From contig NC_008390.1 in assembly GCF_000203915.1 (NCBI RefSeq), positions 62,001 through 126,000 of the forward strand: 64,000 bases of DNA, given 5' to 3'. Below, piece by piece: positions 19,776 to 29,136 of the stretch (within the stretch, counting starts at the first letter, position 1; each line of letters opens with the position of its first letter). A model generated the notes under the pieces. That model worked only from the letters and a program-made list of their open reading frames with translations, was not told the origin of the DNA and searched no databases. This stretch comes from Burkholderia ambifaria AMMD (GTDB taxonomy: Bacteria > Pseudomonadota > Gammaproteobacteria > Burkholderiales > Burkholderiaceae). Made by a program: the position numbers and the translations under genes.

Positions 19776-21461
19776 GTGAGTACTCAACGTACGCTCGAGG
19801 GCGAATTCGATTACGTGATCGTCGGCGCGGGCACCGCGGGCTGCGTGCTCGCGAACCGCCTGACCGAGGATCCCGAGATCCGCGTGCTGCTGCTCGAGGC
19901 GGGCGGCAAGGACGACTATCACTGGATCCACATCCCGGTCGGCTATCTGTACTGCATCGGCAATCCGCGCACCGACTGGCTGTACAAGACGCAGCCCGAG
20001 GCGGCGCTCAACGGCCGCGCGCTGTCGTATCCGCGCGGCCGCGTGCTCGGCGGCTGCTCGTCGATCAACGGGATGATCTACATGCGCGGCCAGCGCGAGG
20101 ATTACGACAGCTGGGCGCAGGAAACCGGCGACGCCGGCTGGTCGTGGGACAGCGTGCTGCCGATCTTCAAGCGCAGCGAAGACCACCACGCGGGCGCGAG
20201 CGATGCGCACGGCGCGGGCGGCTACTGGCGCGTCGAGAAGCAGCGGCTGCGCTGGGAGATCCTCGAATCGTTCGCGCAGGCCGCGCAGCAGACGGGCATC
20301 CCCGCGACCGACGATTTCAACCGCGGCGACAACACCGGGGTCGGCTATTTCGAAGTGAACCAGAAGCGCGGCGTGCGCTGGAATACGTCGAAGGCGTTCC
20401 TGCGGCCCGCGATGACGCGCCCGAACCTGACCGTCATCACCGGCGCGCACGCGCAGCGCGTGATCTTCGACGGGCGGCGCGCAGTCGGCGTCGAGTATCG
20501 CGGCGGCGGCACCGACTACGTCGCGCACGCGCGCGCCGAAGTGCTGCTGACTTCCGGCGCGGTGAATTCGCCGCAGCTGCTCGAACTGTCCGGCATCGGC
20601 GCGGGCGCACGGCTGCAGGCGCTCGGCATCGACGTCGTGCAGGATCTGCCTGGTGTTGGCGAGAACCTGCAAGATCATCTGCAATTGCGGATGGCGTTTC
20701 GCGTCGATGGCGTGCGCACGCTCAACACGCTGTCCGCGCACTGGTGGGGCAAGCTGATGATCGGCGCCGAATATGCGCTGCTGCAGCGCGGGCCGATGTC
20801 GATGGCGCCGTCGCAGCTCGGCGCGTTCGCGAAGTCCGATCCGGACGATCCCGCGCTCACGCGCCCCGATCTCGAATATCACGTGCAGCCGCTGTCGCTC
20901 GAACGCTTCGGCGAGCCGCTGCACGCGTTCAACGCGTTTACGGCGTCCGTCTGCCATCTGCGGCCGAGCTCGCGCGGCAGCGTGCACATCGCGAGCCCCG
21001 ATGCGGGCGTCGCGCCGTCGATCGCGCCTAACTACCTGTCGACCGACCACGATCGTCATGTCGCCGCGAACGCACTGCGCCTCACGCGCCGGATCGCATC
21101 CGCGCCGGCGCTCGCGCGCTATCGTCCGGAGGAGATCCTGCCGGGCACGCAGTATCGGACCGAAGCCGAACTGATCGATGCGGCGGGCGCGATCGGCACC
21201 ACGATCTTCCATCCGGTCGGCACGTGCCGGATGGGGCGCGCGGACGACGAACGGGCCGTCGTCGACAGCCGGCTGCGCGTGCGGGGCGTCGCGGGGCTGC
21301 GGATCGTCGATGCATCGGTGATGCCGTTCATCACGTCCGGCAACACGAATTCGCCGACGCTGATGATCGCCGAGCGCGCGAGCGACATGATCCGAGCCGA
21401 TCGACGCGCGGCGCATGAAGCGACGCACGTGCGAACGGAAGCGGTGGTGACGGCTGCGTGA
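19776..21461 (+). CDS. GMC-family FAD-dependent alcohol dehydrogenase/oxidase
   Basis: A 561-residue glucose-methanol-choline oxidoreductase. The FAD-binding Rossmann motif is DYVIVGAGTAGCVLANRLTE, the GMC signature 1 region is YPRGRVLGGCSSINGMIYMR and signature 2 is SGAVNSPQLLELSGIG. The catalytic His lies in IFHPVGTCRMG and the C-terminal NTNSP motif is present. It resembles choline dehydrogenase and polyethylene-glycol or long-chain alcohol dehydrogenases; the substrate is unknown. I chose GTG 19776 because AAGGAGAC lies just upstream. A Liv-type transporter operon follows after 420 bases. Confidence 0.9.
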   Translation: MSTQRTLEGEFDYVIVGAGTAGCVLANRLTEDPEIRVLLLEAGGKDDYHWIHIPVGYLYCIGNPRTDWLYKTQPEAALNGRALSYPRGRVLGGCSSINGMIYMRGQREDYDSWAQETGDAGWSWDSVLPIFKRSEDHHAGASDAHGAGGYWRVEKQRLRWEILESFAQAAQQTGIPATDDFNRGDNTGVGYFEVNQKRGVRWNTSKAFLRPAMTRPNLTVITGAHAQRVIFDGRRAVGVEYRGGGTDYVAHARAEVLLTSGAVNSPQLLELSGIGAGARLQALGIDVVQDLPGVGENLQDHLQLRMAFRVDGVRTLNTLSAHWWGKLMIGAEYALLQRGPMSMAPSQLGAFAKSDPDDPALTRPDLEYHVQPLSLERFGEPLHAFNAFTASVCHLRPSSRGSVHIASPDAGVAPSIAPNYLSTDHDRHVAANALRLTRRIASAPALARYRPEEILPGTQYRTEAELIDAAGAIGTTIFHPVGTCRMGRADDERAVVDSRLRVRGVAGLRIVDASVMPFITSGNTNSPTLMIAERASDMIRADRRAAHEATHVRTEAVVTAA

Positions 21462-21883
21462 CACCACGCTGACATCCACGACAGCGGGCCGTCATCTGCT
21501 CGCCCGCTGATTCGCTATACGAAGCAAGCCGAAGCGAGCGGATCGCACCGGATTGGTGAGATAAACGTGCACAGTGTGCGTGCGTTCGCGCAGGCACGCG
21601 CGATGCGCATGCGCGTACCGATTGATGCGCGTGTCAAAAAACACGTCGCAAATTCGCGAAGCGCCGCATCGGATATGGCTGCCAGCCCTATAAGTGCAAA
21701 TCCCGATGATTGCACTGCACCAACGGGGCGACAATGTGGCGCAATGTGCAGACGCGTCGGCGCGGGAGACCACCCTCGATGCGTAATACGGCGTCCGGGG
21801 ACAGCCCGCTCATCCGCAGACCTGTTCGCGGTCGCTTGCGCGAATCTTCCCGGTGGTTCGCCTGACTTCGTACGGAAGGGAAC
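21462..21883. other. Spacer between GMC oxidoreductase and first Liv-type transporter
   Basis: No gene supported. The stretch is less GC-rich than its flanks and contains a 10-bp palindrome GCGCATGCGC at 21605-21614. It presumably holds the promoter of the transporter operon. Confidence 0.5.
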
Positions 21884-22663
21884 ATGATTCTCGGCGACAC
21901 GATTCTCGAAACACGCGGACTGACGAAGGAATTCAGGGGCTTCACCGCCGTGAACGGTGTCAACCTGCGTGTGCGCCGCGGTGCGATCCATGCGTTGATC
22001 GGACCGAACGGCGCAGGCAAGACCACCTGCTTCAACCTGCTGACCAAGTTCCTGACACCGACGGCCGGTCAGATCGTCTTCAACGGCATCGACATCACCG
22101 ACGAGCGCCCGGCACAGGTCGCGCGCCGCGGCATCATCCGTTCATTCCAGATCTCGGCGGTATTCCCGCACCTGAGCGCGCTGCAGAACGTGCGCATCGG
22201 CCTGCAGCGCTCGCTCGGCACCGAATTCCATTTCTGGCGCAGCGAGCGCACGCTGAAGCGGCTCGACGATCGCGCGATGGACCTGCTCACGCAGGTCGGC
22301 CTCACCGATTTCGCGCATGTGCCGACCGTCGAGCTCGCATACGGCCGCAAGCGCGCGCTCGAGATCGCGACGACGCTCGCGATGGAACCCGAACTGATGC
22401 TGCTCGACGAGCCCACGCAAGGGATGGGCCACGAAGATGTGGACCGCGTGACCGCGCTGATCAAGAAGGTGGCGAGCGGCCGCACGATCCTGATGGTCGA
22501 GCACAACATGAACGTGATCGCCGGCATCTCCGACACGATCACCGTCCTGCAGCGCGGCGAGGTGCTGGCCGAAGGCTCGTATGCGGAGGTGTCGAAGAAT
22601 CCGCTCGTGATCGAAGCCTACATGGGCAGCGCCGACGCGGCGCTCGCGGGGGCGCACGCATGA
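21884..22663 (+). CDS. Branched-chain-amino-acid-type ABC transporter ATPase (LivG-like)
   Basis: A 259-residue ABC ATPase of the LivG group. Walker A is GPNGAGKTTCFNLLTK, the signature region is the divergent ELAYGRKRALEIATTLAM (in place of LSGGQ), and Walker B is MLLDEPTQGMG, followed by the H-loop in MVEHNMNVI. It energises uptake together with the LivF-like ATPase that overlaps its stop codon, plus the permeases and binding protein downstream. This is the first gene of a five-gene operon ordered ATPase, ATPase, binding protein, permease, permease. Confidence 0.92.
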   Translation: MILGDTILETRGLTKEFRGFTAVNGVNLRVRRGAIHALIGPNGAGKTTCFNLLTKFLTPTAGQIVFNGIDITDERPAQVARRGIIRSFQISAVFPHLSALQNVRIGLQRSLGTEFHFWRSERTLKRLDDRAMDLLTQVGLTDFAHVPTVELAYGRKRALEIATTLAMEPELMLLDEPTQGMGHEDVDRVTALIKKVASGRTILMVEHNMNVIAGISDTITVLQRGEVLAEGSYAEVSKNPLVIEAYMGSADAALAGAHA

Positions 22664-23415
22664 AGCGCAGCGAACGGGAGGAACGCGAATTGAGCGGCGT
22701 CGAGAGCGGCACGCCCGCGCTGGAGATCACGGGCCTCGAGGCCTGGTACGGGGAATCCCACATATTGCACGGCGTCGACCTGAGCGTTCATCGCGGCGAG
22801 GTCGTGACGCTGCTCGGCCGCAACGGCGCGGGCCGCACCACGACGCTGCGCGCGATCATGGGCCTCACCGGCCGCCGCAGCGGCTCGATCAAGGTCGCGG
22901 GCAACGAGACGATCGGCCTCGCGACGCACCGCATCGCGCATTTCGGCGTCGGCTATTGCCCGGAGGAGCGCGGGATCTTCTCGAGCCTGTCATGCGAGGA
23001 GAACCTGATGCTGCCGCCGCTGATCGGGCCGCGCGAGCATGCGATGCCGCTCGACGAGATCTACGCGATGTTCCCGAATCTCGCGTCGCGCCGGCAGAGC
23101 CAGGGCACGCGGCTGTCCGGCGGCGAGCAGCAGATGCTCGCGGTGGCGCGGATCCTGCGCACCGGCGCGAACCTGCTGCTGCTCGACGAAATCTCCGAAG
23201 GCCTCGCGCCGGTGATCGTGCAGGCGCTCGCGCGCATGATCATCGCGCTGAAGGCGCGCGGCTACACGGTCGTGATGGTCGAACAGAATTTCCGTTTTGC
23301 CGCGCCGCTCGCCGATCGCTTCTACGTGATGGAGCATGGCCGCATCGTCGAGCATTTCCGTGCATCCGAACTGGAAGGCAAGATGCCGATCCTTCACGAC
23401 CTGCTCGGGGTGTGA
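22660..23415 (+). CDS. Branched-chain-amino-acid-type ABC transporter ATPase (LivF-like) with variant Walker A
   Basis: A 251-residue LivF-like ATPase whose ATG overlaps the stop of the preceding gene (ATGA), so translation is probably coupled. The signature RLSGGEQQMLAVARIL, Walker B LLLLDEISEGLAP and the H-loop region MVEQNF are intact. Walker A reads GRNGAGRTTTLRA, with Arg in place of the normally invariant Lys; the codon is CGC at about 22834. The other three Liv-type ATPase domains in this window all keep Lys. A few LivF relatives carry this Arg, so it may be a subfamily trait rather than loss of function. Confidence 0.92.
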   Translation: MKRSEREERELSGVESGTPALEITGLEAWYGESHILHGVDLSVHRGEVVTLLGRNGAGRTTTLRAIMGLTGRRSGSIKVAGNETIGLATHRIAHFGVGYCPEERGIFSSLSCEENLMLPPLIGPREHAMPLDEIYAMFPNLASRRQSQGTRLSGGEQQMLAVARILRTGANLLLLDEISEGLAPVIVQALARMIIALKARGYTVVMVEQNFRFAAPLADRFYVMEHGRIVEHFRASELEGKMPILHDLLGV

Positions 23416-23492
23416 CGCCGCCCCGTTTCCCTTGCCGCTAGCCGTGGCGGCCCTCGAATAACCACAACGCATCAGAACAACAGGAGACGTCA

Positions 23493-24692
23493 ATGAAAAT
23501 GAAGACCCTCGCGCAGGCCTGTCTCGCGCTCGCGACCGCCGCGTTCACCGCCGGCGCCGCGCATGCCGCGGATACCGTGAAGATCGGTTTCGTCACCGAC
23601 ATGTCGGGGCTGTATGCGGACATTGACGGTCAGGGCGGCCTCGAGGCGATCCGCATGGCGGTCGCCGACTTCGGCGGCAAGGTGCTCGGCAAGCCGATCG
23701 AGGTCGTGTACGCGGATCACCAGAACAAGGCCGACATTGCCGCGTCGAAGGCGCGCGAATGGATCGACCGCGGCGGGCTCGACCTGCTCGTCGGCGGCAC
23801 GAATTCGGGAACGGCGCTGGCGATGGCCAAGCTCGCCGCGGAGAAGAAGAAGGTCTACATCAACATCGGTGCGGGCGCGGACACGCTGACGAACGAGGAG
23901 TGCACGCCGTACACGGTGCACTATGCGTACGACACGATGGCGCTCGCGAAAGGCACCGGCTCGGCGGTGGTGAAGCAGGGCGGCAAGACGTGGTTCTTCC
24001 TGACCGCCGACTACGCGTTCGGCAAGGCGCTCGAGAAGAACACGTCCGACGTCGTGAAGGCGAATGGCGGCCAGGTGCTCGGCACGGTGCGCCACCCGCT
24101 GTCGGCGTCGGATTTCTCGTCGTTCCTGCTGCAGGCGCAATCGTCGAAGGCGCAGATCCTGGGCCTCGCGAACGCGGGCGGCGACACGATCAACTCGATC
24201 AAGGCCGCGAAGGAATTCGGCATCACGAAGACGATGAAGCTCGCCGGGCTGCTGATGTTCATCAACGACGTGCACAGCCTCGGCCTCGAAACGACGCAGG
24301 GCCTCGTGCTGACCGACAGCTGGTACTGGAACCGCGATGCGGCATCGCGCCAGTGGGCGCAGCGCTACTTCGGCAAGATGAAGAAGATGCCGTCGAGCCT
24401 GCAGGCGGCCGACTACTCGTCGGTGACGACCTACCTGAAGGCCGTGCAGGCCGCCGGCACGACCGACTCCGACAAGGTGATGGCCGAGCTGAAGAAGATG
24501 AAGATCAGCGACTTCTACGCGAAGGGCACGATCCGTCAGGACGGCAGCATGATTCACGACATGTACCTGATGGAAGTGAAGAAGCCGTCGGAGTCGAAGG
24601 AGCCGTGGGACTACTACAAGGTGCTCGCGACGATTCCGGGCGACCAGGCGTTCGGCACCAAGAAGGAATCGCGCTGCGCGCTGTGGAAGTAA
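23493..24692 (+). CDS. Periplasmic substrate-binding protein of Liv-type ABC transporter (first system)
   Basis: A 399-residue type I periplasmic binding protein. The signal peptide is MKMKTLAQACLALATAA ending near AHA-ADT. The mature protein begins VKIGFVTDMSGLYADIDG, and LLVGGTNSGTALAMAKLA is typical of the family. AGGAGACGTCA precedes the ATG. It belongs to the ABC operon at 21884-26670. The ligand is not evident; the upstream GMC alcohol dehydrogenase makes a non-amino-acid ligand possible. Confidence 0.92.
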   Translation: MKMKTLAQACLALATAAFTAGAAHAADTVKIGFVTDMSGLYADIDGQGGLEAIRMAVADFGGKVLGKPIEVVYADHQNKADIAASKAREWIDRGGLDLLVGGTNSGTALAMAKLAAEKKKVYINIGAGADTLTNEECTPYTVHYAYDTMALAKGTGSAVVKQGGKTWFFLTADYAFGKALEKNTSDVVKANGGQVLGTVRHPLSASDFSSFLLQAQSSKAQILGLANAGGDTINSIKAAKEFGITKTMKLAGLLMFINDVHSLGLETTQGLVLTDSWYWNRDAASRQWAQRYFGKMKKMPSSLQAADYSSVTTYLKAVQAAGTTDSDKVMAELKKMKISDFYAKGTIRQDGSMIHDMYLMEVKKPSESKEPWDYYKVLATIPGDQAFGTKKESRCALWK

Positions 24693-24811
24693 GCGCGACG
24701 TAGCGGTGTAGCGGCGCGCGGGGGCCGCGGCGATGTGCTCGCTGCGCCGCCCGCGTGCGCCGCCGCTTGAAGGTTGCGCACGCAACGAAACTCATACTGA
24801 CGGCTAAGTCG

Positions 24812-25696
24812 ATGGAAATCTTTGGCATTCCGTTGCCGGCGATGCTGAGCCAGTTGCTGCTCGGGCTCGTCAACGGCTCGTTCTACGCGATCCTGAGCCT
24901 CGGGCTCGCGGTGATCTTCGGGCTGCTCAACGTGATCAACTTCGCGCACGGCGCGCTGTTCATGCTGGGCGCGATGCTCGCATGGATGGGGCTGTCGTAC
25001 CTCGGGTTGCCGTACTGGGCGATGCTCGCGCTCGCGCCGCTGCTCGTCGGCGCGTTCGGGATCCTGGTCGAGCGTTCGATGCTGCGATGGCTGTACAAGC
25101 TCGATCACCTGTACGGGCTGTTGCTCACGTTCGGCCTCACGCTCGTCGTCGAAGGCGTGTTCCGCTCGGTCTACGGCTCGTCCGGCCAGCCGTACGACGT
25201 GCCGTCGCAGCTGTCCGGCGCGACCAATCTCGGCTTCATGTTCCTGCCGAACTACCGCGCGTGGGTGGTCGTCGCGTCGCTTGCGGTGTGTCTCGCGACC
25301 TGGTTCGTGATCGAGAAGACGCGCCTGGGCGCCTATCTGCGTGCCGGTACCGAGAACCCGAAGCTCGTCGAGGCGTTCGGCGTGAACGTGCCGATGATGA
25401 TCACGCTCACCTACGGCTTCGGCGTCGCGCTCGCGGCGTTTGCCGGCGTGCTTGCCGCGCCGGTGATCCAGGTGTCGCCGCTGATGGGCCAGCCGATGAT
25501 CATCACCGTGTTCGCGGTGGTCGTGATCGGCGGGATGGGCTCGATTCTCGGCTCGATCATCACGGGGCTGATGCTCGGCGTGATCGAGGGCTTCACGCGC
25601 GTGTTCTATCCGGAAGCGTCGGCCACGGTCGTGTTCGTGATCATGGCGATCGTGCTGCTGATCCGCCCGGCGGGCCTGTTCGGCAAGGAAAAATGA
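24812..25696 (+). CDS. Liv-type ABC transporter permease (LivH-like, first system)
   Basis: A 294-residue polytopic inner-membrane permease. GLVNGSFYAILSLGLAVIFG and LNVINFAHGALFMLGAML are the hallmark N-terminal helices of the LivH family, and VIGGMGSILGSIITGLMLG is the conserved cytoplasmic coupling region. The start at ATG 24812 (MEIFGIPLPAML) removes an implausible leader. Its stop overlaps the start of the next permease gene. Confidence 0.92.
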   Translation: MEIFGIPLPAMLSQLLLGLVNGSFYAILSLGLAVIFGLLNVINFAHGALFMLGAMLAWMGLSYLGLPYWAMLALAPLLVGAFGILVERSMLRWLYKLDHLYGLLLTFGLTLVVEGVFRSVYGSSGQPYDVPSQLSGATNLGFMFLPNYRAWVVVASLAVCLATWFVIEKTRLGAYLRAGTENPKLVEAFGVNVPMMITLTYGFGVALAAFAGVLAAPVIQVSPLMGQPMIITVFAVVVIGGMGSILGSIITGLMLGVIEGFTRVFYPEASATVVFVIMAIVLLIRPAGLFGKEK

Positions 25697-26670
25697 TGCA
25701 GAGAAAAGTGCTCTACGGCGTGCTGCTCGCCGCACTGCTCGCCGCGCCGTTCATCGGCGCGTATCCGGTCTTCGTGATGAAGGTGCTCACGTTCGCGCTG
25801 TTCGCGGCCGCGTTCAACCTGCTGATCGGCTATACGGGGCTGCTGTCGTTCGGCCATGCGATGTTCCTCGCGACCGCCGGCTACGGCACCGGTTATACGA
25901 TCCAGACGCTCGGCTTCACGCCGGAGCTCGGCGTGCTCGTCGGCACGTTCGCCGCGACGCTGCTCGGGCTCGTCGTCGGGCTGTTCGCGATCCGGCGACA
26001 GGGCATCTACTTCGCGATGATCACGCTCGCGTTCGCGCAGATGGTCTACTTCATCTACCTGCAGGCGCCGTTCACGCGCGGCGAGGACGGCCTGCAGGGC
26101 GTGCCGCGCGGCCACCTGTTCGGGCTCGTCGACCTGTCGAACGACGTCGCGCTCTACTACGTCGTGCTCGCGGTGATCGTGGCCGCGTGCGCGTTCATCG
26201 TGCGAATCGTGCACTCGCCGTTCGGCCAGGTGCTCGTCGCGATCAAGGAGAACGAGGCGCGTGCGATCTCGCTCGGCTACGACACCGATCGCTTCAAGCT
26301 GCTCGCGTTCATCCTGTCGGCCGGGCTCGCGGGGCTGGCCGGTTCGCTGAAGGTGCTGGTGCTCGGCTTCGAGACGCTGTCCGACGCGCACTGGACGATG
26401 TCGGGCCTCGTCGTGCTGATGACGCTCGTCGGCGGGATGGGCACGCTGTTCGGGCCGTTGCTCGGCGCGGCGCTGATCGTCGCGCTGGAGGACCGGCTCG
26501 GCGACATCGGCGAATGGCTCGCCTCGGTCACCGGGATCGGCTGGTTCCACTCGCTCGGCGAGTCGACGACGATCGTCACGGGGCTGATCTTCATCGCGTG
26601 CGTGCTGGCATTCCGGCGCGGGATCGTCGGCGAGATGGTCGCGCGGGTCAAGACGCTCAGGCCGTCCTGA
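25693..26670 (+). CDS. Liv-type ABC transporter permease (LivM-like, first system)
   Basis: A 325-residue LivM-like permease: FAAAFNLLIGYTGLLSFGHA, the family signature around KENEARAISLGYDTDRFK, and VLMTLVGGMGTLFGPLLGA. ATG 25693 overlaps the stop of the LivH-like gene (ATGATG; 25696 is an alternative start). It completes the first five-gene transporter operon. No clear terminator follows directly; the next intrinsic terminator is at 26951. Confidence 0.92.
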   Translation: MMQRKVLYGVLLAALLAAPFIGAYPVFVMKVLTFALFAAAFNLLIGYTGLLSFGHAMFLATAGYGTGYTIQTLGFTPELGVLVGTFAATLLGLVVGLFAIRRQGIYFAMITLAFAQMVYFIYLQAPFTRGEDGLQGVPRGHLFGLVDLSNDVALYYVVLAVIVAACAFIVRIVHSPFGQVLVAIKENEARAISLGYDTDRFKLLAFILSAGLAGLAGSLKVLVLGFETLSDAHWTMSGLVVLMTLVGGMGTLFGPLLGAALIVALEDRLGDIGEWLASVTGIGWFHSLGESTTIVTGLIFIACVLAFRRGIVGEMVARVKTLRPS

Positions 26671-26875
26671 ATGCATCGCGCCGGTGCGGCGGGGGTGGTG
26701 CAGCGCGGAGGGGCGAGGTTGATGCGAAGCACCATCCGGCACGGCCGGGAAGGGCGTTTCGGCGGCCGCCGGCCGGCCCCGCGCGGCAGCGCTGGTGCCC
26801 CATTTTCGTGCGGCGATGCACCATAGGGGTAAATGCTAAGTTGTCCCGGCATGAAAGGTCCTTTAATCTTCGTTC

Positions 26876-26988
26876 AGTTCTGATGCACCGCGAAACGAAT
26901 TTGCAGGTGGAGAACGAGGAGACAATCGAGGCACAAAGTGCCCGGACCCCAAAGCGCTGTTGGACGGAATCCAACAGCGCTTTTTCAT
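26876..26988 (+). ncRNA. Candidate small RNA with intrinsic terminator
   Basis: A plausible promoter (-35 TTGTCC at 26841-26846, 17-bp spacer, -10 TAATCT at 26864-26869) precedes about 110 bases that end in a strong intrinsic terminator. A small hairpin GGCAC-AAA-GTGCC lies at 26930-26942, followed by the 14-bp terminator stem. An ATG-initiated frame crosses it but has no family similarity. It could be a free-standing small RNA or a leader; the assignment is inference. Confidence 0.4.
26951..26988 (+). terminator. Strong intrinsic terminator
   Basis: Perfect 14-bp stem AAAGCGCTGTTGGA / TCCAACAGCGCTTT with a five-base loop, and the T-run TTTTT overlapping its 3' end. It lies 280 bases after the LivM-like gene. 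Confidence 0.88.
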
Positions 26989-27777
26989 TTGTGTGCGCGA
27001 ATTTCCCTCGATGGTGCAGGGAAGCGGCGCCGCGTTCCGCGCGCCCGTATTCGGCTTCGCACTGCCCGCGTTTCAGTTTCACCCCGTCCTCCCGTTTTCG
27101 TCGTGCCTGCCGGTCGATCGCCACTGGCGCGCAGCCGCGTGCATGCCGTCCGGGCTTACCCGGTTGGCGTGCGCAAAAAGCGTCCGTTACACTCAGCTTT
27201 CGCCGACCGCGCGGTCGGGAAAATCGGTCGGCAGTTCTCCTACAAGCAAAATGCAGAAGAGGGAGTACGGTTGGATGAGAAGCGCAGGACGATGGATCGG
27301 GGCACGGCGGGCGGCTGGCGCCGCTCGTACGGGGTGGGTAGCGCATGGGTATGCCCGTGCTTTCGCGAGCCGTTCTGCGGCCGGTATGCGCGCTCCGGCG
27401 CGATTGGCCGGCACGGTTCTTTCTCCGGTCGTTGCGTTCGCATCCACATGAACTGCCGCGCTTCCGATCTTGCGCCGCCCGCGCGCGTGGCCGAATCCGC
27501 TTTGGCCGGTCGATCTGCCGACGATCGTTGCGTGCGCATCGATCGCCTTTCCCGCCAAGCCGCCTTTCCGCGCTTGCTTCATCCTGACGACATTGCTGCC
27601 GCGCATCGTGACGGTCGAACGACCGCTTCGGAATGCGCGGCGGGCGCGCGCGCGTTTCACGGGAAAACGAGCGTAGGCGCGGCATGGCGAGATAGTTAAA
27701 TTATTAACTTGTTTTGAGGACCGGGAGCCGCCCGAGCGACCCGTGGATTTTTCGAGCAGCGTTTGGAGACGACATAA

Positions 27778-28935
27778 ATGAAGATGAATCGATGGATGGA
27801 GGCTCTGCTTGCCGCGGGCCTCGTGTGTGCGGCGGCCACGGCGTCGGCACAGGTGAAGATCGGCGTGACGCTGTCGGCCACCGGGCCGGCCGCATCGCTC
27901 GGGATTCCGGAAAAGAACACGATCGCGCTGCTGCCGAAGGAAATCGCGGGCAAGAGCGTCCAGTACATCGTCCTCGACGATGCGTCCGACACGAGCCGCG
28001 CGGTGCAGAACGTGCGCAAGCTGATCGACGAGGATCACGTCGACGCGATCATCGGTTCGTCCGTCACGCCGAATTCGCTCGCGATGCTCGATCCGGTGTC
28101 GCAGGGCAAGACACCGACGATCTCGCTCGCGGCGAGCGCGCAGATCATCGCGCCGATGGACGCGAAGCGCGCGTGGATGTTCAAGGTGCCGCAGAACGAC
28201 CAGCTGATGGCCGATGCGATCGCCGGCTACATGGCGAAGCACGGCGTGAAGACGATCGGCTTCATCGGCTTCGCCGACGCGTACGGCGACAGCTGGTACA
28301 ACACGTTCAACGCGGCCGCGGCGAAGAACGGGTTGAAGGTCGTGTCGAACGAGCGCTACAACCGCACCGACGCGTCGGTGATGGGGCAGGTGCTGAAGCT
28401 GCTGGGCTCGAATCCCGACGCGGTGCTGATCGCCGGTTCCGGCACGCCGGCCGCGCTGCCGGCCAAGACGCTCAAGGAGCGCGGCTACAAGGGCAAGGTG
28501 TACCAGACGCACGGCGTCGCGAACAACGACTTCCTGCGCGTGTGCGGCAAGGATTGCGAAGGCGAGATCCTGCCGGCCGGCCCGGTGCTCGTGACCGACC
28601 AGCTGCCCGATTCGAATCCGGTGAAGAAGCCGGCACTCGGCTACAAGGCTGCGTACGAGAAGGCATACGGCGCGGGCTCGCTGTCGACCTTCGGCGGGCA
28701 TGCGTGGGATGCGGGGCTGCTGCTGCAGCGCGCGATTCCCGACGCGCTGAAGAAGGGCCAGCCGGGCACCGAGGCGTTCCGCGAGGCGCTGCGCGCGTCG
28801 CTCGAGAGCGTGAAGGACCTGCCCGTGTCGCACGGCGTGATCAACATGACGTCGACCGACCACAACGGCTTGGACACGCGTGCGCGCGTGATGGTGCAGA
28901 TCGTCGACGGCAAGTGGAAGCTGCAGGCCGAGTAA
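27778..28935 (+). CDS. Periplasmic substrate-binding protein of Liv-type ABC transporter (second system)
   Basis: A 385-residue type I binding protein. Signal peptide MKMNRWMEALLAAGLVCAA ends near ASA-QVK. The mature part has VKIGVTLSATGPAASLGIP, AIIGSSVTPNSLAMLDP and FIGFADAYGDSWYNTFN. The ATG follows TTGGAGACGAC. It is the first gene of a four-gene operon: binding protein, permease, fused permease-ATPase, ATPase. It is only moderately similar to the first system's binding protein, so the ligands probably differ. Confidence 0.92.
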   Translation: MKMNRWMEALLAAGLVCAAATASAQVKIGVTLSATGPAASLGIPEKNTIALLPKEIAGKSVQYIVLDDASDTSRAVQNVRKLIDEDHVDAIIGSSVTPNSLAMLDPVSQGKTPTISLAASAQIIAPMDAKRAWMFKVPQNDQLMADAIAGYMAKHGVKTIGFIGFADAYGDSWYNTFNAAAAKNGLKVVSNERYNRTDASVMGQVLKLLGSNPDAVLIAGSGTPAALPAKTLKERGYKGKVYQTHGVANNDFLRVCGKDCEGEILPAGPVLVTDQLPDSNPVKKPALGYKAAYEKAYGAGSLSTFGGHAWDAGLLLQRAIPDALKKGQPGTEAFREALRASLESVKDLPVSHGVINMTSTDHNGLDTRARVMVQIVDGKWKLQAE

Positions 28936-29136
28936 GCATCACGTGAAACCGGCGGGCGCGGCGCGAACGGCGCCGTGCGCGCCGTCGGCAGCGCGGCGGG
29001 CCTGGCGGCCCGCGCTCGCGCCGCATGGAGTGTCCGGGAAGCCGCCGCACGACGCTTGACCTTCCGGTCGTGCCGTCGGCGTGCGCGGGCCGCTCCCGTC
29101 GCCGTTTCTCCGCAGCATTCTCGATACACGAAACGT

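Larger units (their letters stand above)
26671..27777. other. 1.1-kb gene-free region between two Liv-type operons
   Basis: Long open frames here on both strands read as low-complexity Arg/Pro/Ala/Ser protein without any family similarity, as expected from high-GC non-coding DNA. What can be supported is a candidate small RNA with a strong terminator (26876-26988). There is also an AT-rich promoter-like stretch just before the next operon (around 27690-27720, GTTAAATTATTAACTTG). Confidence 0.6.

Noticed and set aside
27650..27672. A parS-like sequence GTTTCACGGGAAAAC
   Set aside because: The central CACGTG is lost and palindromy is broken, so ParB binding is unlikely.
26657..27685. A 342-codon minus-strand frame in the spacer between the transporter operons
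   Set aside because: Arg/Ser/Pro-rich translation, no domain, no ribosome site, and it crosses a strong terminator on the other strand. High-GC non-coding DNA commonly gives such frames.
28938..28954. A half parS (TCACGTGAAAC) after the second binding-protein gene
   Set aside because: Only one arm matches; the left arm is absent.
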